Below, one piece after another: positions 1 to 8,170 of a stretch of DNA of 64,000 bases. The position numbers and the translations under genes were made by a program. The stretch comes from Palsa-513 sp050010595. GTDB taxonomy: Bacteria; Actinomycetota; Thermoleophilia; Solirubrobacterales; Solirubrobacteraceae. The notes beneath the pieces were generated by a model. The model saw only the letters and a program-made list of their open reading frames with translations. It had not been told where the DNA came from and did no database searches. The stretch covers positions 1-64,000 of the forward strand of contig JBEKKS010000008.1 in the NCBI GenBank assembly GCA_050010595.1, in the 5' to 3' direction. Position 1 is the first letter of the stretch. Each line of letters begins with the position of its first letter.

Positions 1-52
1 CGCGACCGCCGGGACCACAACCCGGAGCTCTACCAACTGAGCTACGCCCACC
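1..52 (-). tRNA. tRNA-His (GTG), 3' part cut by window edge
   Basis: Read on the minus strand, the 5' half of a tRNA is visible: acceptor strand GTGGGCG preceded by the extra G(-1) typical of tRNA-His, a D-arm with GCTCAGTTGGTAGAGC, and an anticodon stem CCGGG closing the 7-base loop TTGTGGT. The anticodon is GTG, which reads His codons. The T-arm and 3' end lie outside the window. Confidence 0.9.
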
Positions 53-97
53 AAGTGCGGAGAGGGAGTGTAGAAGGTCTCCGGGGGCGCGTTGGGG

Positions 98-694
98 TCA
101 GGCGGCGTGGACGAAGAGCGCGGTGGCGTGGTCGGTGGCCCAGGCCTCGCGGGTGCGGAGGATGGCATCGACCTCGTCGGCCGGGATCGCCGGAGCGGTG
201 TCGCCTTCGCCGCGTCGCAGCTCGATCCGCCCTTCGCCGAGGAGCCTCGTCACCGCGCCCTGTGCGAGGACGAGCCACTCGCCGGAGGAGGCGTCGGGGG
301 CTGCTATCTCGGCGCGATCCCAGACGGTGGCGAGGGTCAGCGGCCCCATCGCTGCGCGGGTCAGGATGTCGCCGGCGACCGCGGTTTCGCGGTCGTCTGG
401 AGCTTTGGCGGGGACCGGTGACTCGGCCTTGATCGCCGCGAGGAGCTCCGCGGTGACGTCCTTGCCCTTGCGGCGCGCGTTGTTCCAACCGCGACCCATG
501 CTGAGCGCGTGGAGCGGCAGCTGCTCGCCTTCGAGGATCGTCAGGTTGGTGCGCTGCGGCACCCAGGCGCGGCCGCCGAGCTGGAAGATCTCGCCTCGCG
601 CGAACGGCTCGAGGACGGTTTCGCGCAAGCGCTCCGCGTCGAGGTTGTAGGCATGCGTGTTGCTCGGGAACTCGCGCAGTTCGACGTGGTACAC
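98..694 (-). CDS. conserved hypothetical protein, 198 aa
   Basis: I do not recognise a named family. The protein is soluble, with no signal peptide or membrane segment. It has an N-terminal block around residues 1-75 (FQLGGRAWVPQR, GRGWNNARRKG) and a charged C-terminal half ending in a helix-rich segment. The start is GTG with only a weak purine stretch before it. It lies on the same strand as the reductase gene just upstream (25-base gap), so they may be co-transcribed. No catalytic motif is evident. Confidence 0.7.
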   Translation of the reverse strand: MYHVELREFPSNTHAYNLDAERLRETVLEPFARGEIFQLGGRAWVPQRTNLTILEGEQLPLHALSMGRGWNNARRKGKDVTAELLAAIKAESPVPAKAPDDRETAVAGDILTRAAMGPLTLATVWDRAEIAAPDASSGEWLVLAQGAVTRLLGEGRIELRRGEGDTAPAIPADEVDAILRTREAWATDHATALFVHAA

Positions 695-719
695 AGCGAG
701 AACCCTACGGGACCGGCCG

Positions 720-1601
720 CTACTTGGCGCGGTCGTGGGGCTGCGCGAAGTCGATGATCGGCCCGAGCGGCACGATCCGGCTCGGATTGATCGAAGGATG
801 CGTCATGTAGTAGTGGCGCTTGATCTCGTCGAGCACGACCGTCTCGGCGATCCCCGGCCGCTGGTAGAGCTCGCGCGTGTAGGCCCAGAGATTCGGGAAG
901 TCGACGAGCCGGCGCAGGTTGCACTTGAAGTGCCCGACGTAGACCGGGTCGAAGCGCACGAGCGTCGGAAAGAGGCGCCAGTCGGCCTCGGTCAGGTTCT
1001 CGCCGAGCAGGTAGCGACGCTCGCCAAGCAGCCCCTCGAGCCAGTCGAGCGATTCGAAGAGCAACTCGACCGCGTGCTCGTAGGCGGCCTGGGTGCGAGC
1101 GAAGCCGGCGCGGTAGACGCCGTTATTGACCTTCGCGTAGACGCGGTCATTGATCGCGTCGATCTCGCCGCGCAGCTCGCTCGGATACAGATCCGGTCCG
1201 CCGGCGAGCGGGCTCGAGTTGAAGATGCGGATGATCTCGCTCGACTCGTTGTTGACGATCCGCCCGCTGTGGCGATCCCAGAGCACCGGTGCACTCACAT
1301 GGCCCCTGTAAGCCGGGTCGGTGCGCAGGTAAGCCTCCGAGAGGAAGCTCATCTGCTCGATCTCATCGACGTAGCGGCCGCCGGTGAACGCCCACCCCCG
1401 CTCGTCGCGAATCGGGTCAAGGAACGAGACGCCGACCACATCCTCGAGCTGCTTGAGCTTGCGCACGATGATCGTCCGGTGACACCAGGGGCAGGCCGAG
1501 GCGACGTAGAGGTGGTACCGGCCGGGGACGTCGATCTCGACGATTTCGCGAAACGCCGCCGGCGCCCGCTCGAACGCACCGCTTGATGAGGAGGCCTGCA
1601 C
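720..1601 (-). CDS. glutathionyl-hydroquinone reductase / GST-omega-like protein
   Basis: This 293-residue protein carries the signature of the YqjG/EcsA family of xi-class glutathione transferases: ASACPWCHRT, with a CPWC pair at Cys37-Cys40 in a thioredoxin-like N-terminal domain. A helical C-terminal GST domain follows (DWLEGLLGERRYLLGENLTEADWRLF). Family members reduce glutathionyl-hydroquinones using the first Cys. Most actinobacteria use mycothiol rather than glutathione, so the physiological thiol is uncertain. The start is GTG, with an AT-rich palindrome directly upstream. Confidence 0.87.
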   Translation of the reverse strand: MQASSSSGAFERAPAAFREIVEIDVPGRYHLYVASACPWCHRTIIVRKLKQLEDVVGVSFLDPIRDERGWAFTGGRYVDEIEQMSFLSEAYLRTDPAYRGHVSAPVLWDRHSGRIVNNESSEIIRIFNSSPLAGGPDLYPSELRGEIDAINDRVYAKVNNGVYRAGFARTQAAYEHAVELLFESLDWLEGLLGERRYLLGENLTEADWRLFPTLVRFDPVYVGHFKCNLRRLVDFPNLWAYTRELYQRPGIAETVVLDEIKRHYYMTHPSINPSRIVPLGPIIDFAQPHDRAK

Positions 1602-1618
1602 CGCAATCGATTATTGCG
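1602..1618. promoter_or_regulatory. palindrome abutting the hydroquinone reductase start
   Basis: CGCAAT and ATTGCG form a perfect 6-base inverted repeat around a 5-base spacer, directly next to the GTG start of the minus-strand reductase gene. It is AT-richer than the surroundings. It could be an operator for a small dimeric repressor or a translation-control hairpin; neither is proven. Confidence 0.35.
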
Positions 1619-1624
1619 CTTGGC

Positions 1625-1643
1625 CGCCGGCGTCCCGCCGGCG
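1625..1643. repeat. 8-bp perfect hairpin
   Basis: CGCCGGCG occurs twice as inverted arms around the loop TCC. It lies in the leader of the reductase gene, between the terminator at 1674-1712 and the coding start. No T-run follows it on either strand. Confidence 0.4.
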
Positions 1644-1673
1644 AGCGGGGCCGGCCGCCTCGACCGCGCGGCT

Positions 1674-1712
1674 AAAAAGAAGCCGACCCCGCGACGATGC
1701 CGCGGAGCCGGC
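1674..1712 (-). terminator. minus-strand intrinsic terminator in the fabD/reductase intergenic region
   Basis: On the minus strand a 12-bp stem (positions 1712-1701 pairing with 1693-1682, with two G-U pairs) closes a 7-base loop and is followed at once by TTCTTTTT. This is the layout of a Rho-independent terminator. No minus-strand gene ends here: the nearest minus-strand ORF starts about 70 bases further downstream. It therefore ends either a short RNA starting near the fabD promoter or an attenuated leader of the reductase mRNA. Confidence 0.6.
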
Positions 1713-1914
1713 TCCAGTTTGCGTGTCCCCGGGCGAGGGGGAAAACGTTTGCGGGCGCGGTGGGCGCCCTGCTCGGGTGATCGGCGCACGGGCTAGCGGC
1801 GCGCAACGCGGCGTCATTTTCTCGACGGATGGCCGACCGGCGACACTCGACACTTGCAGCCGCCGCGTCAAACCGTTGTAACCAGGGCCCGCGAATCGGG
1901 TCTGCTCCGAGCGA

Positions 1915-2724
1915 ATGGCTGTTGCGGCCCTCATCTTCCCCGGTCAGGGAAGCCACCGTGAAGGCATGGCTGACGATCTGCGCGACGCGCCGGCGATCGT
2001 CCGTGGCCTCGAGCTGCTCGATTACGACCCGTTCGAGCGACTCGGCGAGGGCACGCGCTACCAGCAGCCGGCCGTCTTTCTTTGCTCGATCGCGCAGTGG
2101 CAGCGTGACCAACCCGAGGGCATCGTCGCCGCCGGCCACTCGCTCGGTGAGTACGCGGCGCTCGTCGCAGCCGGGGCGGTCGACTTCGAGCCGGCGCTCG
2201 AGCTCGTCGACGAGCGCGCCGCGGCGATGGCGCACGCGGCATCGCTGACGCCGAGCGGTATGACCGTCCTGCTGAAGGGCGATCGCGACGCGATCGACGC
2301 GCTCGCCGCCGAGCTCGACCTCGTCGTAGCGAACGACAACTCACCCGGCCAGGTAGTGCTCTCCGGGCCGGTCGCCGCGCTCGAGCGGGCCGAGGAGCGC
2401 GCGAAGGAAGAGACCGGGGCGCGGGCGCAGCGGCTCGACGTCTCGGGCGCGTTTCACTCGCGGCTGATGGCCCCCGCGGCGGAGCGCCTGCAAGCGGCGC
2501 TCGCGCGGACCGCGTTTCGCGAGCCGCGCATCCCGGTCTATTCGAATGGCACGGTCGCACCGTTCAGCGACCCGCAGCGCGAGCTCGCGGAGAACCTGCT
2601 GCGACCGGTGCGCTGGCGCGAGACGCTGCTCGCGTTCCACGAGCTCGGCGTCGAGGAGTACATCGAGCTCGGGCCCGGGCAGGTCCTGACCGGGCTCGTG
2701 AAGCGAACGGTCCCGGTCGCGTGA
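1915..2724 (+). CDS. fabD: malonyl-CoA:ACP transacylase
   Basis: The gene product moves malonyl groups from CoA to acyl carrier protein for fatty-acid elongation. The 269-residue protein has the FPGQGS oxyanion-hole motif near residue 8, the nucleophile elbow GHSLGEY with Ser76, and the partner His181 in SGAFHS. Length is slightly below the usual ~310. It opens a four-gene operon, overlapping fabH by the GTGA sequence at 2721. Confidence 0.97.
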   Translation: MAVAALIFPGQGSHREGMADDLRDAPAIVRGLELLDYDPFERLGEGTRYQQPAVFLCSIAQWQRDQPEGIVAAGHSLGEYAALVAAGAVDFEPALELVDERAAAMAHAASLTPSGMTVLLKGDRDAIDALAAELDLVVANDNSPGQVVLSGPVAALERAEERAKEETGARAQRLDVSGAFHSRLMAPAAERLQAALARTAFREPRIPVYSNGTVAPFSDPQRELAENLLRPVRWRETLLAFHELGVEEYIELGPGQVLTGLVKRTVPVA

Positions 2725-3722
2725 GCTCACGGCCTGGCATTCTCGGAATCGGCGATGCGCTGCCGCCGTTCGTGGTGACGAACGCAGACCTCGAGGGGCG
2801 CCTCGACACGAGCGACGAGTGGATCGTCCGCCGCACCGGGATGCGCGAGCGCCACTGGCTCCAGGGCAGCGAGACGCTCGCCGACCTCGCCGCGAGCGCT
2901 GCGAGTGCCGCGCTCGCCGACGCGGGCCTCGCCGCGAGCGAGATCGACTACGTGATCGCCGCGACGATCACACCGGACCAGCTGACGCCGGGCCTCGCGC
3001 CCGCGCTCGCCGCGAAGGTCGGGATCGAGCGTGCCGGCGTCGTCGACCTGAACGCCGCCTGCACCGGCTTTCTCTACAGCCTGCAGCAGGCTGCTGCACT
3101 GATCGAAACCGGCCAGGCGCGCAACGTGCTGATCGTCGGCGCCGAGGCGCTCTCGCGCATCACCGACCACGAGGACCGCGCGACAGCTGTGCTGTTCGGT
3201 GACGGTGCGGGCGCGGTCGTCGTCGGACCGGTCAGCCAGGGGCTCGGCATCGCCGGCTTCGAGTTCGGCTTCGACGCGCAGCTCGCACCGCTGCTGTATG
3301 CCGAGCGCGACGAGCGCAAGCTGCGGATGGCCGGCCAGGAGACCTACCGCCACGCGGTCGCGCGCATGACCGAGGCGGCACGCGATCTGCTCGCGCGGCT
3401 CGAGCTCGACGCCTCGGAGATCGACTATTTCGTTCCCCACCAGGCGAACGCGAGAATCGTCACCGCGGTCGCCGACGCACTCGGCGTCCAGCACGAGCGG
3501 GTCTCCTACAACGTAGAGTGGACCGCGAACACCTCGGCCGCGTCGATCCCGCTCGGCCTCGCACGCGCGCAGCGCGACGGCCTGATCGGTCCGGGCTCGC
3601 TCGTCGGCATGGTCGCGTTCGGCGCCGGCTTCGTCTGGGCGGCGGGCGTCAGCTCTTGGAAGGATGGGGCGCGACCGGCGCAGCCCCGCGCCGGCGCCGA
3701 GACAGTCGAGACAAGGAGCTAG
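2721..3722 (+). CDS. fabH: 3-oxoacyl-ACP synthase III
   Basis: This is the condensing enzyme that joins an acyl-CoA primer to malonyl-ACP. The 333-residue thiolase-fold protein shows the full catalytic triad: Cys114 in DLNAACTGF, His240 in FVPHQAN and Asn270 in TANTSAAS. Its start GTG overlaps the fabD stop. The C-terminal ~20 residues, rich in Ala, Pro and Arg, extend past the usual end. Confidence 0.97.
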   Translation: MSSRPGILGIGDALPPFVVTNADLEGRLDTSDEWIVRRTGMRERHWLQGSETLADLAASAASAALADAGLAASEIDYVIAATITPDQLTPGLAPALAAKVGIERAGVVDLNAACTGFLYSLQQAAALIETGQARNVLIVGAEALSRITDHEDRATAVLFGDGAGAVVVGPVSQGLGIAGFEFGFDAQLAPLLYAERDERKLRMAGQETYRHAVARMTEAARDLLARLELDASEIDYFVPHQANARIVTAVADALGVQHERVSYNVEWTANTSAASIPLGLARAQRDGLIGPGSLVGMVAFGAGFVWAAGVSSWKDGARPAQPRAGAETVETRS

Positions 3723-3725
3723 CTA

Positions 3726-3986
3726 ATGGCAGTGACCGAGGAAGAGGTACTGGACGGGGTTCGCGCCGAGCTCGCCGAGCTGAAGGTTCCGGGCGCGGCC
3801 GACGCGACGATGGACACCGAGTGGCGCGACCTGGATATCGACTCGCTCGAGCTCGTCGAGCTCGTGACGGCGCTTGAGGATCGCTTCGACGTGAAGATCG
3901 CCGACGGCGAGCTGCGCTCGATCGCGGGCGTCGGTGACGCTGTGCGCCTGACGCTCAAGCTCGCAAACGAGCCGGCTGGCGCGTGA
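3726..3986 (+). CDS. acpP: acyl carrier protein
   Basis: This small acidic carrier (86 aa) holds growing acyl chains on a 4'-phosphopantetheine arm. The attachment site is Ser40 in the DIDSLEL motif. A strong ribosome-binding site (AAGGAG, about 3713-3718) precedes the ATG, as expected for a highly translated protein inside an otherwise overlapping operon. The activating enzyme AcpS is encoded at about 39 kb in this window. Confidence 0.97.
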   Translation: MAVTEEEVLDGVRAELAELKVPGAADATMDTEWRDLDIDSLELVELVTALEDRFDVKIADGELRSIAGVGDAVRLTLKLANEPAGA

Positions 3987-5149
3987 GCGTTGCCGTCACC
4001 GGCCGCGGCGTCGTCACCTCACTCGGCGAGGGCGCGGACGAGTTCTTCGACGCGCTGATCGCCGGTCGCTCGGGGATCCGGGACGGCCTCTCGGCCTGTA
4101 CCGACTTCGATCCCGAGCAGCGCATCGACCCGCGTGCCGCGCGACGGATGGACCGCTTCACCCAGTTCGGCCTCGTCGCCGCGCTGGAGGCCGCGGCCGA
4201 GGCGAAGGTCACCGACTGCGATCCCGGGCGCGTTGCGGTGCTGCTCGGCACAGGCATCGGCGGCCTCGGGACGCTGCAGGATCAGTGCGAGTCCTTCCTC
4301 GCGCGCGGTGAGCGCGGCGTCTCGCCGAACTTCGTGCCGATGATGATGCCGAACGCCGCGGCGGGCCAGGTAGCGATCCATCTCGGCCTGCACGGCCCCG
4401 GCTTCTCGATCGCCTCGGCCTGCGCGACGGGCTCGCATGCGATCGGCGAGGCGATGCGGATGATCGACCGCGGCGACGCCGACGTCGTGCTGGCGGGCGG
4501 CAGCGAGGCAGCCCTGACGACGCTCTGCATCGCCGCGTTCGGACGCATGGGCGCGCTGTCGGGCGACGGCGTCTCGCGCCCGTTCGATGCCAAGCGCGAC
4601 GGCTTCGTGCTCGGCGAGGGCGCGGGCGTCCTCGTGCTCGAGCGCGAGGAGCACGCGGCGGCCCGCGGTGCGAGCGTTCTCGCTCACGTGATCGGCTACG
4701 GCGCCTCAAACGACGCCTTCGACATGGTCCAGCCCGACGAGCAGGGTCTCGGCGCCCAGATCGCGATGCGAGCCGCGCTCGCGAACGCCGACCTCGCCCC
4801 CGCCGACATCGACTACATCAACGCCCACGGCACCGGCACGCCGTTCAACGACCGGATCGAGACGCTCGCGATCCACGAGGTCTTCGGTTCCGACGTGCCT
4901 CCGGTGTCCTCAACGAAATCGGCGATCGGCCACCTGCTGGGAGCCGCCGGTGCCGCGGAGGCGCTCGCCTGCGTCGAGGCGCTGCGCCGCGGCATCCTGC
5001 CGCCGACGATCAACTACGAGGACGCCGACCCGGACTGCGACCTCGACTACGTCACCGAGGGCGCACGGGCCACCCCGATCGAGGTCGCGCTTTCGAACTC
5101 CTTTGGCTTCGGCGGCCAGAACGCCTGCATCGTGCTGCGCGCAGCCTGA
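3983..5149 (+). CDS. fabF: 3-oxoacyl-ACP synthase II
   Basis: This elongating condensing enzyme has 388 residues, near the family norm of ~410. Catalytic residues are visible: Cys147 in SACATGSH, His282 in NAHGTGTPFND and His317 in KSAIGHLLG, with the C-terminal NSFGFGGQN signature. It starts with GTG overlapping the acpP stop. The gene order fabD-fabH-acpP-fabF is the actinobacterial arrangement; no fabG ketoreductase is present here. Confidence 0.97.
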   Translation: MSVAVTGRGVVTSLGEGADEFFDALIAGRSGIRDGLSACTDFDPEQRIDPRAARRMDRFTQFGLVAALEAAAEAKVTDCDPGRVAVLLGTGIGGLGTLQDQCESFLARGERGVSPNFVPMMMPNAAAGQVAIHLGLHGPGFSIASACATGSHAIGEAMRMIDRGDADVVLAGGSEAALTTLCIAAFGRMGALSGDGVSRPFDAKRDGFVLGEGAGVLVLEREEHAAARGASVLAHVIGYGASNDAFDMVQPDEQGLGAQIAMRAALANADLAPADIDYINAHGTGTPFNDRIETLAIHEVFGSDVPPVSSTKSAIGHLLGAAGAAEALACVEALRRGILPPTINYEDADPDCDLDYVTEGARATPIEVALSNSFGFGGQNACIVLRAA

Positions 5150-5188
5150 CGGCTACCCTAACCGGAGCATGGTTCGCTTCGGGTTACT

Positions 5189-5839
5189 TTGGGGTGTGGT
5201 CGGTTGGCTTCGCGCGCGCTTCACGTCGTAAGCGCTGACGCGCATTCACGCAACGCGACCGAGGAGTCGATCCTCGCCGCGGCGCGCGACGCGTTGCGCG
5301 AGGAGCCCTACGATCGGATCACGATCGACGGGATCGCCAGGCGGGCGTTCGTCAGCCGCACCGCCGTCTACTTCTATTTCCCGAACAAGCGCGCTGTCAT
5401 CGATCGCCTGATCCAGCTCGCGTTCTCGGACATGTATGCCGCGGCCTCCCCGTATCTCGAGGGCGATGACGATCCGCGGCGCGACATTCACCTGGCGCTC
5501 GCGCGCACTGTCGCGGCGGTCACCGAGCATGCGACTGTGCTGCTACTCGCAGCTCGCCTGTCCGGTCAGATGGATCGCCTGCCGCCCGAGTGGGAGCCGT
5601 ACATCATGCGCTTGCGCAACGCGGCGGCGCGGCGGATCCGGCGCGACCAGCAGCGCGGGCTGGCGCCCGACGACATTCCCGCCGGGACGTCCTCACGCGC
5701 GCTGCTGGCGATGGTCGAGTCCCAGATCGTCCGCGAGGTCGTGATCGGCGGCGGCGATGCTCAGGCGTCCGTGCGCGTCCTGGCAGAGCTGTGGTGGCGC
5801 GCCGTCTACTCGCACGCTAACCCTCGACTTGAGGGTTAG
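5189..5839 (+). CDS. TetR-family transcriptional regulator
   Basis: An N-terminal TetR helix-turn-helix is clear (ITIDGIARRAFVSRTAVYFY followed by FPNKRAVID, about residues 44-72). A helical ligand-binding domain follows. The start is a TTG, at 5189 or in frame at 5204, since no ATG precedes the DNA-binding domain. It lies 40 bases after fabF on the same strand, so it may regulate fatty-acid genes or the facing Ddn-like gene. Part of a 13-bp inverted repeat overlaps its stop codon. Confidence 0.87.
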   Translation: MGCGRLASRALHVVSADAHSRNATEESILAAARDALREEPYDRITIDGIARRAFVSRTAVYFYFPNKRAVIDRLIQLAFSDMYAAASPYLEGDDDPRRDIHLALARTVAAVTEHATVLLLAARLSGQMDRLPPEWEPYIMRLRNAAARRIRRDQQRGLAPDDIPAGTSSRALLAMVESQIVREVVIGGGDAQASVRVLAELWWRAVYSHANPRLEG

Positions 5840-5843
5840 CGTG
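5813..5843. terminator. 13-bp inverted repeat between convergent genes
   Basis: CACGCTAACCCTC and its exact reverse complement flank the 5-base loop GACTT, spanning the TetR stop codon. The next gene converges from the other strand. A bidirectional terminator is the simplest reading, although no T-run follows directly on either strand. The TAACCCTC half-site form would also suit a TetR-type operator. Confidence 0.5.
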
Positions 5844-5883
5844 GCCGAGCTCGTTGGGCTTTTGGGCCCTAGCGTGCGTTATG

Positions 5884-6300
5884 TCAAGCGGGCGTGAGCT
5901 TGATGATGGGGATCACGCGGTCGGTCTTCGTCTCGTACTCGGCGAACTGCGGCAGCTGTTCGGCCACCGCGCGGTAGAGCCGGTCGCGCTCCTCGCCGGT
6001 TGCCTCATGCGCTGTAACTGAGAGCTTCTCGCTGCCGAGCTCGATCTCGGTCTCGGGATGCGCCTTGAGGTTGTGGTACCAGCCAGGGTTTTCGGGCGCG
6101 CCAGCCTTCGACGCGACCACGACGTAGTCGCCGCCGCTCTCGATATAGGCAACGGGATTGATGCGCGCGACGCCCGATTTCGCGCCGGTGTGGTGAAGCA
6201 ACAGGACCGGCATCCCGGCGAGCATCCCGCCGACGCGGCCACCGTTGGCCCTGAACTCCTCGATCACGCCTGCGTTGAAGTCGTTCTGCGGCGTAGACAT
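5884..6300 (-). CDS. Ddn-like deazaflavin (F420)-dependent nitroreductase family protein
   Basis: The 138-residue protein matches the split-beta-barrel Ddn family: VLLLHHTGAKSGVARINPV, then YVVVASKAGAPENPGWYHNL and a C-terminal region ending IIKLTP. Family members bind F420 (some FAD or heme) and transfer hydride to quinones or nitro compounds. The ATG at 6300 is preceded by AGGAGA at good spacing. A longer in-frame extension upstream has no homology character and overlaps the opposite gene, so it was discarded. Confidence 0.88.
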   Translation of the reverse strand: MSTPQNDFNAGVIEEFRANGGRVGGMLAGMPVLLLHHTGAKSGVARINPVAYIESGGDYVVVASKAGAPENPGWYHNLKAHPETEIELGSEKLSVTAHEATGEERDRLYRAVAEQLPQFAEYETKTDRVIPIIKLTPA

Positions 6301-6462
6301 GGCGTTCTCCTCTCTCGTCTGTTCGCTCGTGCTTGCGGTGATCTTGCCATGCGACCGTCCGCGTGCGGCGATCACCCCAACCCCGGGGCGTTTGGATGTC
6401 TGCTCCCGCGGGGAGGATATGCGCGTGGTGGGCGAGCGCGGAACGGCCGGGGGCGTGGCGTG

Positions 6463-7656
6463 ATGGCCGAGTCGAGCGGCCCCCGGCGCCGGGTGCGCGC
6501 CACCCGGCGCGATGAGCCCGAGAGCGTCACCGACGGGATCGAGGAGCCCACCCAGGAGGCGATCGACGAGATCCGTGCGCGCGCCGAGGTCGAGGCGGAC
6601 GCCTCGCCCGAGCACGCGTACGGCAAGCTCGGCGAGCCGTTTGACTGGGACAGCCCGTTCCTGGTCGGCTTCACCGGGGCGCTCGGAGTCGGCTGCGCCC
6701 TGGCGATCGGCTACCTGGTCGTGCAGGCGACCCAAGTCCTGGTCCTTGTCGGCCTCGCCTTCTTTCTCGCCGTCGGGCTGGACCCTGCCGTGCGTTGGCT
6801 GTACCGGCGCGGCATCCCCCGCCCGCTGGCGGTGACGATCGTGGTCCTCGCAGCCGTCGCGCTCTTCGCCGGCTTCCTCGCAACCGCCGTGCCGGTCATT
6901 ACGACCCAGGCCAGCCATCTCGCCGACGCGCTCCCCCACTACCTGCACCAGCTCAACGAACGCAACACCCAGCTAGGGAAGCTCAACCGGAAGTACCACG
7001 TGACGACCGACATCCAGAAGCTGCTGCGCGGGAACACCTCGTTCGGCGCGGTAGTGGGCGTCGGGAAGATCGTCCTCGACCTCGTGGCCTCGGTGATCCT
7101 CGTGATGATCGTGACCGTCTACGTGCTCGCCGACCTGCCGCGCGTGCGTCGCGGCATCTACCTCCTCGCGCCGAGCAGCCGTCGCGCGCGGATGGTGCTC
7201 CTGACTGACGAGATCCTCGATCGCGTCGGCGGCTACGTGCTCGGGAACCTGCTCACGTCGTTCATCGCCGGCTTCGGTACCTGGGTGTGGGCGCTGGCGC
7301 TCGGGATCCCCTACGCGCTGCTGCTGGGCATCCTCGTCGCTCTGCTCGACCTCATCCCGGTCGTCGGCTCGACGATCGGCGGCATCATCGTCGCGCTCGT
7401 CGGACTGACCATCTCGCTGCCGGTCGCGATCGCGACGGCGATCTTCTACTTCGTCTACCGCTTCGTCGAGGACTACCTGCTGACGCCGCGCGTGATGGCG
7501 CGAACGGTCGACGTCCCGGGACTGGTCACGGTCATCGCCACGATCATCGGCGGCGCTCTGCTCGGGATCATCGGCGCGCTAGTCGCGATTCCGGTCGCTG
7601 CAGCGATCAAGCTCCTCGTCGAGCAGCTGGGGAGTCCTCGCCTCGAGCGCAGCTGA
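6463..7656 (+). CDS. AI-2E family transporter (PerM/YhhT-like permease)
   Basis: This 397-residue membrane protein has about eight hydrophobic segments: a pair near residues 65-135, then a soluble helical region (QASHLADALPHYLHQLNERN), then further segments with the family hallmark LVALLDLIPVVGSTIGG and PRVMARTVDVPGLV. The first ~60 residues are charged and cytoplasmic. Members are proposed to export AI-2 or other small solutes or ions; the substrate cannot be read from sequence. The start is placed at the ATG preceding the charged region. Confidence 0.88.
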   Translation: MAESSGPRRRVRATRRDEPESVTDGIEEPTQEAIDEIRARAEVEADASPEHAYGKLGEPFDWDSPFLVGFTGALGVGCALAIGYLVVQATQVLVLVGLAFFLAVGLDPAVRWLYRRGIPRPLAVTIVVLAAVALFAGFLATAVPVITTQASHLADALPHYLHQLNERNTQLGKLNRKYHVTTDIQKLLRGNTSFGAVVGVGKIVLDLVASVILVMIVTVYVLADLPRVRRGIYLLAPSSRRARMVLLTDEILDRVGGYVLGNLLTSFIAGFGTWVWALALGIPYALLLGILVALLDLIPVVGSTIGGIIVALVGLTISLPVAIATAIFYFVYRFVEDYLLTPRVMARTVDVPGLVTVIATIIGGALLGIIGALVAIPVAAAIKLLVEQLGSPRLERS

Positions 7657-7664
7657 GGGTGTCG

Positions 7665-8165
7665 TCAGCGCGGTCGAGGCGGTCCCGGGGGTGGCGGCGG
7701 GATCGTCGTCAGCGAGGGCGCGGGGTCTGGCCAGATCAGCAGTACGCGGCAAGGGGCGTGGTCGACGACGAAGCGGACGGCCGGGCCGATGCTGCGCGGA
7801 CCGAGCTGGGCGCGATCGCCGTCGCGCGCAAGGATCAGGATGTCCATGTCCTCGGCGGCGGCAACGACCTCGCGCTCGACGCGCCCGCGGCGGGCCTCGC
7901 ATTCCACCGGTCGCCCGAAGGCGTTCCGCGCATCGTCGAGGAGCTCTTTGGCAGCCTGCTCGGAGATCGCGCGCAGCTCGCCCTCCCGTCCGCGGTCAGG
8001 AGGATCGCGGCCGAGCAGACCGTGGCGAGCGACGCGCGCGACGCCTTCGGTCTGGGTGTCGGCGACGTGCAGCAGCGTGACTTCGGCCTGCGCCGGCAGG
8101 TACTCGGCAGCCTGGGCGACGGTCGCCTGCCAGGTGTCTTCGATGATCCAGACGAGCGCGCGCAT
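7665..8165 (-). CDS. universal stress protein (UspA family)
   Basis: This 166-residue single Usp domain opens with MRALVWIIEDTW in place of the usual strand-1 motif. It ends with the ATP-binding-type signature GPRSIGPAVRFVVDHAPCRVLLIW, matching the G-2x-G-9x-G pattern with Ala/Val variation at the last position. A proline-rich tail of ~20 residues follows. It lies 5 bases after an ArsB-like permease, so the two are surely co-transcribed. Confidence 0.85.
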   Translation of the reverse strand: MRALVWIIEDTWQATVAQAAEYLPAQAEVTLLHVADTQTEGVARVARHGLLGRDPPDRGREGELRAISEQAAKELLDDARNAFGRPVECEARRGRVEREVVAAAEDMDILILARDGDRAQLGPRSIGPAVRFVVDHAPCRVLLIWPDPAPSLTTIPPPPPGPPRPR

Positions 8166-8170
8166 TCAGA

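Larger units (their letters stand above)
1619..1914. other. non-coding region between the divergent reductase gene and fabD
   Basis: No convincing protein gene is present. The stretch holds the 1625-1643 hairpin, the minus-strand terminator, a 12-base palindrome GGAGCCGGCTCC at 1704-1715, an AAACGTTT core followed by a motif (reverse complement GCCCGCAAACGT, 1745-1756) that recurs in two other intergenic regions, and presumably the fabD promoter. The region about 1713-1914 is the candidate template of a small minus-strand RNA. Confidence 0.5.

Noticed and set aside
42..488. Arg-rich ORF overlapping the tRNA-His and hypothetical gene
   Set aside because: Its composition is that of a shadow frame (Arg/Pro-rich) and it crosses a tRNA gene.
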